64,000 nucleotides of DNA from positions 9,097,501-9,161,500 of the forward strand of contig NC_135373.1 in NCBI RefSeq assembly GCF_049243985.1, read 5' to 3'. This document shows positions 13,181 through 24,239 of this stretch, piece by piece. Every line of letters starts with the position of its first letter. Position 1 is the first letter of the stretch. A program made the position numbers and the translations under genes. This DNA comes from Paroedura picta (lineage: Eukaryota > Chordata > Lepidosauria > Squamata > Gekkonidae). The notes below the pieces were generated by a model. That model had not been told where the DNA came from. It saw only the letters and a list, made by a program, of their open reading frames with translations, and made no database searches.

Positions 13181-14485
13181 ACAACCAATAAAAAATAATC
13201 CGAAGAGCGCCTGTGACTCTCGGCTTTCCCCCCAGCGGCAAGAAGTCCCAGGGACAGCTCAGCAGAGTGGGATAGTTTCCTGGGACTGAGAATGCACAGG
13301 AGCCGGCAACCATATGCAGGGGAGTGGGGGACTTGCTTTATTGACAGACATCGAAGCACAGAGCGGGCAGAGGCAAGCAGGCCCGGTCTCGAGGCACTCG
13401 ACCCCCACGGAGAGAGACAGCACCCCCAGAGATTTTAGAGAGCCCAGGGCATGCCCGGCACAAACTCTCTGTCTTTGCCACCCAGGTGCCCTGTAAGACG
13501 TCACACATAAGCATGCACACACCCCGTGAGTTGCCCATCCACAGTAATCCTCCACGGAGCTACTGGTGAACCAAGGCCTGGTGCCGGAACCTGAGCAGAT
13601 AGATAGCTGGCGGCATTTGGACAGTCACCATGCTGGTCTGAAGCAGCAGAACAAATATTTGAGTCTGGTGGTACCTTGAAGACCAACCAAGGGCCCAGGA
13701 GAGCTTTGGCCTTGAGTAAAAGCTGGTTGGTCTTCAAGGTGCCACGGAACTCCGGCATGCCCCCGGCTTCTTACCCAGGAGCTCAGGGTGGTATATGCAG
13801 TTCTTACTTTGAAAAGTTAGCATGGAGGGGGAGCCAGAGGGTTGGAGACGCCAGGGTGGGACAGTCCTGGAGATTTGGGGGGCACGGAGGTGGCTGTAAG
13901 CTTTTCCGATTTCATCTCCTGCTCTTGAGTGTGTGAGGTCCCTGCCACTGCTGCAGCGGAAGGGAGGTCAGACAGATAGTCCAGTCTCTGAGTTCTGTCC
14001 CGACTCACCTCTGCTAAGGACCACACCGGCCAAGGGAAAGCCTCCTCCGTTTTAAGCAAGGTCTTGGGCGGGGGTTGCTGGTGTCCAGTCGAGGCAGTGA
14101 ACATTTGGTGAGGCAGGGCAGCCAGGGCGAGGCACGCAGGTTGGTGGGGGGGGGGGCAGCCAGGGTGGCAGAAAGGGCCAAGGTGTGAAAGATGGCTGGT
14201 TTGACCTGCAGAAGCAAGCAAGTCCACAATACTTGTTCAGTCGTGCATACCAGGAGGCCGCCTGGTTTGCTTCCGGCCGCAGCATGCAGCCTCCTCTCCC
14301 TCCAGCATCCGTATTTTCGCCCCTGTGCTGAAAGAAACTGATTTGACACATTCCAAATTGAGACGTTCATTCAGCATTGGCTTGGCCGCATGCAGCTCCA
14401 AGCTAAAGGATCCTGTTTGGGTTAAATGGGTGGCTTAGAGGAGGAGTTGTCTATGGCGGCTATTCACATCTACAGTGTTTGAAGA
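13181..14485. other. No gene; one small inverted repeat
   Basis: No gene is seen. At 13664-13750 two half-copies of a widespread repeat face each other (TACCTTGAAGACCAACCA and TGGTTGGTCTTCAAGGTGCC). That repeat's other pieces are at 17.07 and 55.45 kb. Confidence 0.4.
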
Positions 14486-14486
14486 C

Positions 14487-14660
14487 CACTGGGGTTCCCA
14501 ACTTTTCTGAGCCGCTGAGTTCCTTCAGAAATCTGACCCAGCGTGGTGGGCGCGGCCACAAAATGGCTGCTGCAGGAGGTGGAGCCAGCTGCAAAATGGT
14601 GGCCACGGCTCTCCTCCTGTCACACGGTAAAATTTTTAAAAATTGCCGAGGTTTCCGCAG
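14487..14660 (+). repeat. MITE-like repeat, left part
   Basis: GGGGTTCCCAACTTTTCTGAG, then GGCCACAAAATGGCTGCTGC and GGAGCCAGCTGCAAAATGG, is the start of a hAT-like MITE type common in amniotes. The right end was not located. Confidence 0.4.
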
Positions 14661-15347
14661 GCCAGTTAGAAGCCCTGCTGGGTGAAAGCCCCAGCTGGCT
14701 CGCCCACTTTATAAAAGCACTCGGTGGGCACAAGGGAATGTGTTGGCAGGTGCTGTCGTTGGCTGTTCTTACATGTTACATTCTCCAAGCATCCAGTTAA
14801 CGTCCTTGAAAATATCACATTTCCAGGCATTATTGTTGAAGGCAAAAGAGCGGGATTTTTCCCTGGGATGTTTCCCAAGTTAATCAGTGGACAGGGCAAA
14901 AGATTATCTGAATATTCCATCTTGTCCAGGCTAAGAGCGGGGGTCTCGTTGCCAGGGACCCCATTACTGGTGGGCCATTAGCCAATTGTTTGACTATTCT
15001 TCTTTTAATGCGGGAGAACAGGAAAATGCCTTTTCAGATCCTAGGCTACAGGCACAAAAATTGCTTGACCCTGCTGGCTGTTTCCAGCGCAGGACGGCTT
15101 TCGAAAGCAAGGCATACCTGTCTTCAGCAACTGACCCAGCCGTACCTAGGCAGGTTGCAGAACGCACCCCTTAGGGCAATGCTGTGGGGCAGAGAAGCCA
15201 ACGTTGGTGAGGGGTGAGGGGGTAGAAGTTCTGTGCTCACGGTGCAGAATGCTGGCTTAGGGGCACAGGATGCAGCAATCTGGTGATTTGTTTTTGAAAT
15301 CCAATTGTAGCCCTTTGAAAAGACAGGCAGGCGAGAGCTTGAAGAGG

Positions 15348-15662
15348 CTGGGTAGGGGGCATGGCTCAGTTAGCAGAGCATCTGCCTGGTAGGCAGAAGG
15401 TCCCAGGTTAAATCCCTGCCCTCTGACCTTAATACTGACCTTGACAGGGCCTGATCTGGCAGAAAGCACTTGGATGCCTCCTGTTATAGAGGGCGGGGGG
15501 TCCACAGCTCAAGAGCACAGCTCTGCATGCGGAAGGTCTCAGGTTCAGACCCCGGCGGTTAGTAAAGCCATGTGCAAGAGTTGCTGATGGTCAAAGTGGA
15601 CAACATCGAGCGTCACAGACCAATGGTCTCTCATGATATAAGGCAGCTTCACGTGTTCCACA
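15348..15662 (+). mobile_element. tRNA-derived SINE S2 (two heads plus shared tail)
   Basis: Two tRNA-like heads occur in series. The first is GGCATGGCTCAGTTAGCAGA with CCCAGGTTAAATCCC; the second is TCCACAGCTCAAGAGCACAG with TCAGGTTCAGACCCC. The tail ACCAATGGTCTCTCATGATA and AAGGCAGCTTCACGTGTTC is typical of squamate tRNA SINEs. Neither head folds as a complete tRNA. Confidence 0.75.
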
Positions 15663-15886
15663 GTCAGGGTTGTGGGAGCAGAAGCAGGATAATTTGTGCA
15701 CGCGAGAGACGGAGCCCTCAACTTGCAGAACGGAATCTGGGATTGCGGAATTTGGCACGGAATATGCACTGCCGGTGCCCTTGAAATACACCCTCCGCTT
15801 CCTCTTAGCAGGAGGCCCCCAGCTGACACTGAAATGGTACACTATGACCCTCCGGGCGTGACCCCTCTGTGCTTCCGTAGCCGCCC

Positions 15887-16846
15887 TCAAACGCTGGCTG
15901 CTATCGGCGCCTCCTCGAAAGCCGTCTTGAAGACCTGCAATAGGGACCGCCTCACCGCGTCCTGGAACTCCTGCCCCACGAAGACGTAGAGCAAAGGGTT
16001 GATGCAGCTGTTGAACATGGCCAGGCACTTGGAGAGAGGGATGGCCACCATGCGCACGGCGTCCGGAACGACAGTCATGGAGATCCGGGCCAGGGCTAGG
16101 GCGTGGTAGGGCAGCCAGCAGAGGAAGAAGCAGAAGACGACCCTGGTGACCACCAAGAGGGGCTTGCTGGACTTGTTGAACTTCTTCTTGCGCATGGTCA
16201 TCACCAGGATGGTGTAGGAGATGGAGATGACCAGCAAAGGCATGAGGAACTGGTAGAGAAAGATGCAGATGGTGAGGACCTCGGCTTCCTGCCAGTCCTG
16301 GAAGACATCCAGGTTGCTGCAAGAGGTCCGGTTCTTCTCTATCAAGGTCTCAGTGAAGAAGTAAGAGCTGGGGACGAAGAAGGCCAAGGAGAGAAGCCAG
16401 AGGGCTCCACAAGCTGCCCAGATAAGCCGCGGGGTACGGTAGTTCTGGCACCAAACAGGGGCCACCACGAGGACACAGCGGTCGACGCTGATGGAGCTGA
16501 GCAGCAGCACCCCGCTGCACAGGCTGAGTCCAAAGAGGCAGTTGGCCACCTTGCAGGCCACGGATCCGAACGGCCAATCCAGGTCGAGGGACAAGTTCAA
16601 CACGGTGACCAAGATCAGGGAGGTGGAAGCCAGGTCAGCCAAGGCGAGGTTGAAAAACCAGACTGTGTTGGACGTCCAGCGGAGTTTCCAGCCGGTGACC
16701 CACAACACCACCCCGTTCCCGGTCACCCCGGTCAGGAAGATGAAGCTGAAGGCCACCCCGGTGGTGACCTTGACTGCATGGCGCACGGCGGGGTCCTCCA
16801 GGAGCATGGGGGGAGAGGACTCATTGGCCACTGGCGTTGTTGACAT
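15887..16846 (-). CDS. Chemoattractant-type class A GPCR (FPR/chemerin-receptor group)
   Basis: This is an intact 319-residue plasma-membrane receptor, expected to sense a peptide or lipid chemoattractant and signal through Gi in leukocytes (inferred from the family). Seen: N-glycosylation sites N8 and N172; N44 in TM1; D71 in TM2; the disulfide pair C98/C176; DRC (122-124) with VLVVAPVW; W150 in TM4; P203 in TM5; CWLPY with W244 and P246 in TM6; and NPLLY (283-287) in TM7, followed by VFVGQEFQDAVRRSLLQVFK. The DRC variant, CWLPY and VFVGQ(E/D)F tail are typical of formyl-peptide and chemerin-type receptors. The coding region is a single exon. Four bases upstream of the ATG lies an AG acceptor (16851-16852 on this strand) after TTTTCTTTTTATCAG, so a 5' non-coding exon is likely, as in FPR genes. 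The tail is short for the family. The exact ortholog (FPR, CMKLR, GPR33 or a reptile-specific branch) is not resolved. Confidence 0.92.
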   Translation of the reverse strand: MSTTPVANESSPPMLLEDPAVRHAVKVTTGVAFSFIFLTGVTGNGVVLWVTGWKLRWTSNTVWFFNLALADLASTSLILVTVLNLSLDLDWPFGSVACKVANCLFGLSLCSGVLLLSSISVDRCVLVVAPVWCQNYRTPRLIWAACGALWLLSLAFFVPSSYFFTETLIEKNRTSCSNLDVFQDWQEAEVLTICIFLYQFLMPLLVISISYTILVMTMRKKKFNKSSKPLLVVTRVVFCFFLCWLPYHALALARISMTVVPDAVRMVAIPLSKCLAMFNSCINPLLYVFVGQEFQDAVRRSLLQVFKTAFEEAPIAASV

Positions 16847-16861
16847 CTCCCTGATAAAAAG

Positions 16862-16866
<5 letters not shown>

Positions 16867-16894
<28 letters not shown>

Positions 16895-16895
16895 T
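16867..16895. repeat. (GA)n microsatellite at a splice acceptor
   Basis: About 14 GA units lie just upstream, in transcript sense, of the coding exon of the reverse-strand receptor. As (CT)n on that strand they extend the polypyrimidine tract of its acceptor. Confidence 0.85.
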
Positions 16896-18058
16896 ATCTA
16901 TTGAGGACAGAATGATTCTCTCCCCCCTCCATTGTGGAGGTTCTAACTTCCAGGACTCAGCCCTTAATAATATGCTTTGAATACATCCAGTCATTTTGTT
17001 TTTTTCTGGGAGAAAACCGTTACTCATATCAGTTCTATATTAGCATGCCCTCCCCCCACGCCTTGAATAAATCTTTGTTGGTCTTAACGGACTCTGATTT
17101 TATTGTGTTACTTCAGACCAACACGGCTACTCATTTGAATCTTTTTCTTTTCTGTTCTTTTCGAGGATGCCTGTATACTTTTAAACTCTCCTCCCTTTTC
17201 TTAGCAGCCCACTGATGGTCAATGAAAACGAGCCCTCGGTGCCCTCATTACAAACAAAGGTCTTGTAGTTACAACATTGGAGATATAGGGGGTTACCGCA
17301 GTCTTATTTTCCTTGCTTGTGTGTTCCTGCAGGTTTTTTTTTTTGGGGGGGGGGGGGCGGAGGAGATCTGTTCCACATGCGTTTTGCTCCCCCTGGTGGC
17401 GAATTCACTATTGCATTGGTTTACGTCTGGCATAAAACCCTTCCTGTTAAATCTGCAGGGATATAGGACACACAAAACAGTGTGATATTGACTGCTGGAA
17501 GGAGCAAACTATGTATAGAACAGAAAAACAGGAAAAGAGGGACTTATAGACAAGGAAAATAGGTATGCGGAAAACCAGTATCTGCCTGCCTCCTGTATAT
17601 CAGTAGATCCTGGAGCTTTACAACTTGATCAATATTTGAACACATGGCTATAAGCTGCAATCACACATGGACTTATTTTTAGCTATATGGACACGTTTTA
17701 ATAGAAATGTATGTGTAGATTTGCTCTTACTGTAATATTTTTTATTTTTGCTCTCTCTGCATATACAGTTTCCATCTCTTTTCTCTGTTTTAAAAAAGGT
17801 TAGTTACTGGATTTCGGGAAGGGAGCACTGTCCTCATGTAGAACTGCATTTTGAAACCCTGTGTGTTAAGAGGGTCTTTAAGAGGTGCCAGTGAGGAAAG
17901 GTTTCATTCAAATCTAGCGGGCTACAAATTCAATTGATGCCATTAGACAAGCTGTCTGCCATCTCAGAATGATGACATTGCTCTGCCCTGCAAGGTTGTT
18001 GTATCTCAGTAAGCCTTACAACAGCTCTGCAGAGCTGGCCAGTATTCTTAGAACAGAG
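16896..18058. other. No gene; AT-rich, with one repeat fragment
   Basis: A repeat piece with TTGAATAAATCTTTGTTGG and CAGACCAACACGGCTACTC lies at about 17058-17140; this family is widespread in reptiles, class not assigned here. The rest is AT-rich and shows no gene. An upstream exon of the reverse-strand receptor could lie here but was not identified. Confidence 0.4.
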
Positions 18059-18160
18059 GAATGGCTCAGTGGTTAGAGCCCCTCCCTTGCATACAGAAAG
18101 CCCCAGGGGTCAGTCTGAGACATCTCCACATAGAAGGATCTTGAGGGTTATATATGACTG
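18059..18160 (+). mobile_element. tRNA-derived SINE S2 fragment
   Basis: GGAATGGCTCAGTGGTTAGAG is the A-box region, followed by a degraded B box (CAGGGGTCAGTCTGAGAC). It lacks the family tail. Confidence 0.5.
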
Positions 18161-18189
18161 CTTTATGCTTCAGGATTATTATTATTATT

Positions 18190-18605
18190 TTATTTATCAT
18201 TTGAAGAAGAGCTGTTTTTTTTTATACCCTGCTTCTCAGTACCTGAAGGAATCTCAAAGCGGCTTACAAGCACCTTTCCCTTCCTCTCCTCACAGCAGAC
18301 CCCCTGGGAAGGAGGTGAGGCTGAGAGAGCCCTGATATCACTGGAGAAGAAGAAGAGAATTGGTTCTTATATGCCATTTTTCTCTACCCGAAGGAGTCTC
18401 AAAGTGGCTTACATTCGACTTCCCTTTCCTCTCCCTACAACAGACAACCTGAGAAGTAGGTGGGGCGGGGAGAACCCTGGGAGAACTGTCTGCAAGAACA
18501 CCTGTAAGAACTGTGACTGGCCCAATGTCACCAAGCTGACTGCATGTGGAGGAGGAGTGGAGAATCAAATCACATTAGAGAATCAAACCACGACGCCCTG
18601 CTGGC
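18190..18605 (-). mobile_element. Two tRNA-derived S1 SINE copies
   Basis: A partial reverse copy (18190-18335) carries ACCTGAAGGAATCTCAAAGC and the complement of TCTCTCAGCCTCACC. A longer one follows (18340-18605), from the TTC tail GAGAAGAAGAAGAG to the complement of the head. Both read toward lower coordinates. Confidence 0.8.
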
Positions 18606-18711
18606 TCTCATACAATTTGTGTAATATAGCCAGGAATTCCTTAGATTGTTTGACTGCCAGGCAAGAGATGTTCAGAGGTGTCTTGCTTTTGCCTGCCCCC
18701 AAGCCACGAGA

Positions 18712-18990
18712 AAGAGCCTCTTGTGGCGCAGAGTGGTAAGGCAGCCGTCTGAAAGCTTTGCCCATGAGGCTGGGAGTTCAATCCCAGCAGCCGGCTCAAG
18801 GCTGACTCAGCCTTCCATCCTTCCGAGGTCAGTAAAATGAGTACCCAGCTTGCTGGGGGGTAAACGGTAATGACTGGGGAAGGCACTGGCAAACCACCCC
18901 GTATTGAGTCTGCCATGAAAACGCTAGAGGGTGTCACCCCAAGGGTCAGACATGACTCAGTGCTTGCACAGGGGATACCTTTACCTTTAC
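18712..18990 (+). mobile_element. Sauria SINE, full length
   Basis: The tRNA-derived head is GAGCCTCTTGTGGCGCAGAG with B-box GGGAGTTCAATCCC. The body GTAAAATGAGTACCCAGCTTG follows, then the BovB-like 3' end AGGGTCAGACATGACTC and GGATACCTTTACCTTT. The flanks gccacgaga (18703-18711 and 18991-18999) are a perfect target duplication. This family is the main taxonomic clue to squamates. Confidence 0.93.
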
Positions 18991-18999
18991 GCCACGAGA

Positions 19000-19496
19000 C
19001 CCACGTTCCTCTGACATTGCCCTTCCAGGGGCAAGCCAGTGCCTACCCTGCTTAGATTCTGAGAGATCTGCCTGTGCTCTCTAGGTCTGCTTCAGGATGA
19101 CCCCCAGTATGGACTGGCGATGCTGCATACACTGTCTCTGCATGAGCCATCTGACGGTGTATTCATGACGCATGAGAGAGGGGCTGCATCCCCTAAAGTG
19201 CTCTGATTCATGGGCAGCCAACCTTTGGACCTGACATCTCTGCTGAGCAATGAGAACAGATCCAGGTAGGCGGAAGAAGCATTGTAACCTGCAAAGAGGC
19301 TTGGAGTCAGGCTGCTCTCTGGTCTCTTCCTCCTCCTGTGGGTTTCTCCTGGTGAGCCTTCGCATAAGGGGCATCCCAGGAGCTGTACAAACAGGTACAA
19401 GCTGCCCAGTGAAGTTATACTTCATGCTGCTGGAGGTTCAGTTTCCAGGAAGGCCGAGAATCATTACCTCACTGCCCACCATGGAAGCAGCTCGTG
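19000..19496. other. No gene recognised
   Basis: Unique-looking sequence without a gene or repeat that I recognise. Confidence 0.35.
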
Positions 19497-19504
19497 GACT
19501 AAAG

Positions 19505-19909
19505 CAGTGGTTCTCAATCTGGGGGTTGGGACCCCTTTGGGGGTCGAACAACCCTTTCACAGGGGTCACAGCAGGGCCCTTCTTTCCAAGGGGGTCCCAA
19601 AGGCGCTGACATCGCTCCTCTTCCATTTCACGCACACAACAGCCTTGCGGGGTAGGCCGAGATAGAGCGTTTGTCTGTCTGGAGCAGCGGAAAAGAGCGA
19701 GATCGGCACGGTGGGACAAGAGGCAGAACTGAGAAACCCCCGGAAAAAAGCAGTTCATATACAATCCTGAACAAGGGATCTTCACGCCATTGGTCAGTTT
19801 GGGTTTAATTTCTGTGAAAGAACCCTTGCATCATTTTATGGTTGGGGGTCACCACAACAGGAGGAACTGTATTAAAGGGTCGCGGCATTAGGAAGGTTGA
19901 GAACCCCTG
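19505..19909 (+). mobile_element. hAT-like MITE (family 2)
   Basis: The left end is CAGTGGTTCTCAATCTGGGG and the right end GGTTGAGAACCCCTG. The 8-bp flanks gactaaag and aacaaaag agree at 6 of 8 positions. The interior block GAGATAGAGCGTTTGTCTGT is shared with the 25.0 and 40.4 kb copies. Confidence 0.85.
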
Positions 19910-20361
19910 AACAAAAGGAAAGACATCTTGCACCCGAAAGCAGATTGCAGAAATTACTACCGAGAAGGCAGAGACAGCCAGGAGAATCAGTGGCTTTAAA
20001 AGGGGAGGGAGACAGATTCACTGCTCCGTCAGCTGCTGGTAGGCGTGATGGCTCAAACCAAAGGGCCACATGTGGAGGCCATAAAGGCCTAAAGCCCTGT
20101 GCTAAGAGGGAGGAGGCCTCGGCCACCCCCGGATAAACTGTCTCCGGGCCGTGCGAAACAGAAAACAAAAAACCTAACTGGAATTAGGTAAGAACTGAAA
20201 GGCTGGATGTCTGTACAATTTAGAGAACAAGTTATAAAACGATATAAATATTTATTGTGTGCAAATGTTTTATTGCGCAAAATGGAAGAGGTGAAATAAA
20301 ATCCAGGTGAAAAATGTATGCATGGGCCAAACATATCATATGCATATTTTAGGACTTGGAG

Positions 20362-20674
20362 TAGCCCTTTTCAACCTTTTGACCCTGAAATAATTGTTCA
20401 GACTTCCAGGAGTCCAAGAAATGATGTCACCTGGCCGCACCCCCTGCCACGCCCCCAGAAGTGACATCACTGCCCACACCCTTTTGCTCCCTCCCCCTGC
20501 CTTTACTACTACTATGACAGCTGTGACTCATGTAGGCCAGAAAGAAGAGGAGGGGCTGAGAAGACAGCCAAGACCCCCCCCCCTCATATCATGCCATTTC
20601 CCAGCTGCCGTGGACCCCCTTCCAAACTCCCATGGACCCTCGGGGGTCCACAGACACCTGGTTGGGAATCCCTG
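20362..20674. mobile_element. hAT-like MITE (family 5)
   Basis: The ends are TAGCCCTTTTCAACC and GGTTGGGAATCCCTG. The 8-bp flanks acttggag (20354-20361) and acttatag (20675-20682) agree at 6 of 8 positions. It has no coding capacity. Confidence 0.65.
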
Positions 20675-21075
20675 ACTTATAGGTTCATTTAACCTTTCAG
20701 GTCCAAGCTAATTCCTGTTAGAGTGTTTGTTTTCTGTTTCACGTAGCCTTTCTCCCCTCTTAGTTCTTTGGCCACCGTAATGCCTGTTGGTGCCACACAC
20801 CTTCACCCACCATCTGCACACAGAGGTAGGAGACTTCCTTTGGCAAGTGCGCTGATCTAACCCGTTTCTTATCTTCAAGTGGCAACTTAGAGAGCCTTTT
20901 CCATGGTGAGATTCTCAACCACACCACTGCGCACGATCTACAAAGAGGGCTACTTTATTTGAGAACCCAGAGCAGGAAACCTCTTTCATTGCATAAGATC
21001 TCTTTAGCAGGACGACAACCCTACTCAAAGGATTGCAGGCTGTGGGGGACCTCTGGGGCATCCCCCAATTCCTCT
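20675..21075. other. No gene recognised
   Basis: Unique-looking sequence bordering the large microsatellite; no gene or repeat family recognised. Confidence 0.35.
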
Positions 21076-21077
21076 CT

Positions 21078-21221
21078 CCTTCCTTCCTTCCTTCCTTCCT
21101 TCCTTCCTTCCTTCCTTCCTTCCTTCCACTGTTCTCTTCCTGCCTGCCTGCCTGCCTGCCTTCCTTCCTGGCTGCCTTCCTTCCTTCCTTCCTTCCTTCC
21201 TTCCTTCCTTCCTTCCTTCCT

Positions 21222-21293
<72 letters not shown>

Positions 21294-21310
21294 TCTTTCC
21301 TTCCTTCCTG
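21078..21310. repeat. Compound (CTTC)n/(CTGC)n microsatellite
   Basis: About 230 bp of alternating TTCC and TGCC tetramer blocks, in the order TTCC, TGCC, TTCC, TGCC, TTCC. The block switching suggests CTTC to CTGC changes spreading along the array. Long open frames here in several frames are artefacts of the repeat. Confidence 0.95.
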
Positions 21311-21944
21311 TACAACCAACTGTAGCTGGAACGGAGAATGGGTTCCCTCTTGGGCTGCGAGGTCAACGCATAAGAGAATACTGGTTAAGTTAGATGGTGA
21401 CGGTGTGGTTTGGGAACTCTGGACGCGGGGGTTCTTTTCCATGGTGACATTTCTCCCACGCAGGCCCCCACCCCCTTACGCCGCCACCTTTCCCCCCATC
21501 CCTATCTCTATAATTGCAATTCTCAAGGGCAAGCTCAGTTGCTCTGGTTACAACTTCTGCCGTGGCTCGGAAATTTACACAGAGTGCATGAGAGATAGGA
21601 AAGGCCATTGGGGATGGAGCTTTTCTTTGCGCAAAGCATTGAAAAGCGTAGTCAGACTGCAGGGCTGTTCTGTTCACATGAGAAGGGGGCGGGTGTTGAT
21701 GTAACCGGGAGCTGGTTCGGCCCGTGTGGTCCAACTGGGCACACTGGCTCTGGGTGCCATTCAAAGCTCTCAGGCTATGTGGGGGAACAGAGCTGAATCA
21801 GCAGGCAGAGGCTAGTGGACCAGAGGGTGTTGTGGCATTTTTTTGGCACAATAAGACTACCAAGTTTTCATGAGCCGTTTCAGGAGCATGGTCTGGCAGG
21901 GCTTATAAAAGGCTCTATTTGCTTGGCACACCACCAATAACTAG
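21311..21944. other. No gene recognised
   Basis: No gene is seen. About 21820-21900 contains a fragment related to the AAGACTACCAAGTTTTCATGA type of reptile repeat. Confidence 0.35.
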
Positions 21945-21946
21945 GG

Positions 21947-22700
21947 TTGCTAACTTCCAGGAGGGGCCTGGAGGTCTCCCCAAATTCCAACTAATCTCCA
22001 AACAGAATTTAGTCCCCCTGAACCCAAAAGCCTGCTTTGGAAGGTGGACTCCAGGGCATTTTACCCAGCCCTCCCCAAATCTTGTCCTTGGTGTAGTGGT
22101 TAGGAGTGTGGACTTCTAATATGGCAAGCCGGGTTTGATTCCCCACTCCCCCACATGCAACCAGCTGGGTGACCTTGGGCTTGCCACAGCACTGATAAAG
22201 CTGTTCTGATCAAACTAATATCAGGGCTCTCTCAGCCTCATCTTCCTCACAGGGAGTCTGTTGTGGAGAGAGGAAAGGGAAGGGGATTGTAAGCCACTTT
22301 GAGACTCCTTTGGGTGGAGAAAAGTGGCATATAAGAACCAATTCTCTTCTTCAGTAATATCAGGGTTCTCTCAGCCTCGCCTACCTCATAGGGTATCTGT
22401 TGTGGGGAGAGAAAAGGGAAGGTGACTGTAAGCCACTTTGAGACTCCTTCAAGTAGAGAAAAGCAACCTATAAGAACCTATAAGAGCCAATTCTCTTCTT
22501 CTTCAGTCTTATCTGGGATCTCTCAGCCTCACCTCCCTCACAGGGTGTATGTTGTGGGGAGAGGAAAGGGAAGGTGAATGTAAGCCGCTTTGAGACTCCT
22601 TCAGGAAGAGAAAAGCAGCATATAAGAACCAACTTTTCTCCTCCTCCTCCTCCATGGCTCTACTTCCAAATCTCCAGGAATTCCCCCCCCCCTACCAAGA
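21947..22700 (+). mobile_element. Family-6 MITE interrupted by a tandem-bodied S1 SINE
   Basis: The left half of a family-6 repeat (GGGTTGCTAACTTCCAGGAG, to about 22081) resumes at about 22648 with AAATCTCCAGGAATTCC. Between them sits an S1 SINE with a head at 22085 (TTGGTGTAGTGGTTAGGAG) and three copies of its 3' body, each starting near AATATCAGGGCTCTCTCAGC: at about 22217, 22356 and 22507. The unit length is about 140-150 bp. The SINE inserted into the older MITE. Confidence 0.8.
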
Positions 22701-22951
22701 AGTGTTATTGTCCCTCCTCGGTTTTGGAGTTATGTGTTTGTGAGCTTACCTGGGGACACAGATATGCTTTAAATAAATCCTAATAATGGTTTCTGCCTTG
22801 ATCAATTCTTTTTCTTTTAAGGTGCCCACAAGTCCCTGTTTTGGCTGCATTAGATGAACCCAGCTTTGGCCTTCTGGAACCTCCCTGTGGATTTGCACCA
22901 AATGTTAATTAAATGAAGAGATTTATTAGCTAATTAGCCCTGATCCTAGAG

Positions 22952-23280
22952 CAGGCTTTCTCAGCCTGGAGTTTCTTGACAGCCCTGGAAGGATTTCCTG
23001 GATGGGTGGGAATTAATTATTATTTAAAATATAGTTTAAAATTTTGTTTAACATTTATTGGATGATATCATCATATATGATCATGTCAACCTGCTCCCCC
23101 CCCCCAAAGAAAGGCCAGTGATGGGCCTGGAGGGGATGGGAAGGGGAGTGGCCCCTGGTGGGCGTGTCCACAGCCTTGCTTCCCAACTCTATTTTGCAGG
23201 ATTGTGCCACTTCTGGGGTTTCTTAAAGCCTGAAAAATGTTCCAGGGGTTTCTCAGTGGTGAAAAAGTTCAGAGAAGATG
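22952..23280 (+). mobile_element. hAT-like MITE (family 4)
   Basis: The left end is CAGGCTTTCTCAGCC and the right end GTTCAGAGAAGATG. The flanks tcctagag and ccctagaa agree at 6 of 8. The interior has GGCCAGTGATGGGCCTGGAG and GGGGTTTCTTAAAGCCTGAA, shared with the copies at 29.8 and 50.6 kb. Confidence 0.8.
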
Positions 23281-24235
23281 CCCTAGAAGGAAATAAATCC
23301 AGTCATATCAGAGTTGCAAGCTGAAACTGAACAGCCAAACAGCAGAATTTTGAATTTTGTTTTTTTTTTTAGAATGTTCAGGTTTGGCTGGTGTCATTCA
23401 GTTTGTGGTGGGGGTCAGATTTTAGGCACCAGACGTTTCCTACTTGGAGTGGGGGAGAAACCTGCTTCACAAAATTCTGTAGAATGCAACCTCTGGCGGT
23501 TGAATTACGGAAAATTTACCAGGGAGCTTTCAGTCTGAGCTTTTATCTGTTTTGCCCTCCACAGCAGATCTTCCGAAGGACGCAATCCTGTTATGCAACA
23601 GCATAATGAGGCCGCATTATTTACTGAGCTATTGTTGGGTCTCCGTACAGGTGTTGGGTAACTTACAGGTGACTCCAGGTGCTGTTTGAACACCCAGCAG
23701 CACATTATGCAGAAAACTTCCCACAGTGGCTGCTCTCCATGAAGGTGCTCCTGGGCTTTAGTTCAGCTCAGAGATGCCTCCAGCAGATCACTTAGGGTCG
23801 CCCCTTGTGATAAACAGACATAGGGCGATGGATCCTACGAACCCTTCTCCTGGGGTTGCCAACCTCCAGGTGGGGAGCTAAACACGAAGGCTGTGGGAGG
23901 CAAATGCATAATGAATCTTCCCCGTTTGTTTTGTGACAGTAAGAGCCTCAAGAAAGGCTTCTGTATTTTAATTTCCTTATCAAGAACTCCAGGTTAGCAG
24001 CTCTAGGCGACATAATTGGGATTCTGATGAAGAGTCTTGATTTGAAAGCAGCGTTAGGGGGAAACGGCCGAATTCTTGATCCGCTAGACATAAGGGAGTT
24101 CTCCATAAGCAAGTTAAAATAAAGGCCCCTTTATTGAGGAGGCTCTTACTGCCACAAAATGAACTTTCATTCTATATTTGCCTCTCACGGTCTTCATGTT
24201 TGGCTCCCCATACCGTGTGGCCAATTTGTTCTCGT
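23281..24235. other. No gene; one short MITE end
   Basis: No gene is seen. A family-6 end (GGTTGCCAACCTCCAGGTGG) occurs at about 23854. Confidence 0.35.
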
Positions 24236-24239
24236 GATT

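Noticed and set aside
15348-15560. Possible tRNA genes
   Set aside because: The A and B boxes are present, but no complete cloverleaf with paired acceptor stem; the shared downstream tail marks them as SINE heads.
16103-16843. A 246-codon open frame on the + strand
   Set aside because: It is the antisense shadow of the reverse-strand receptor, with charged low-complexity translation and no motifs.
20915-21704. Long open frames rich in PSF, CLP or GRQA
   Set aside because: They are translations of the TTCC/TGCC microsatellite.
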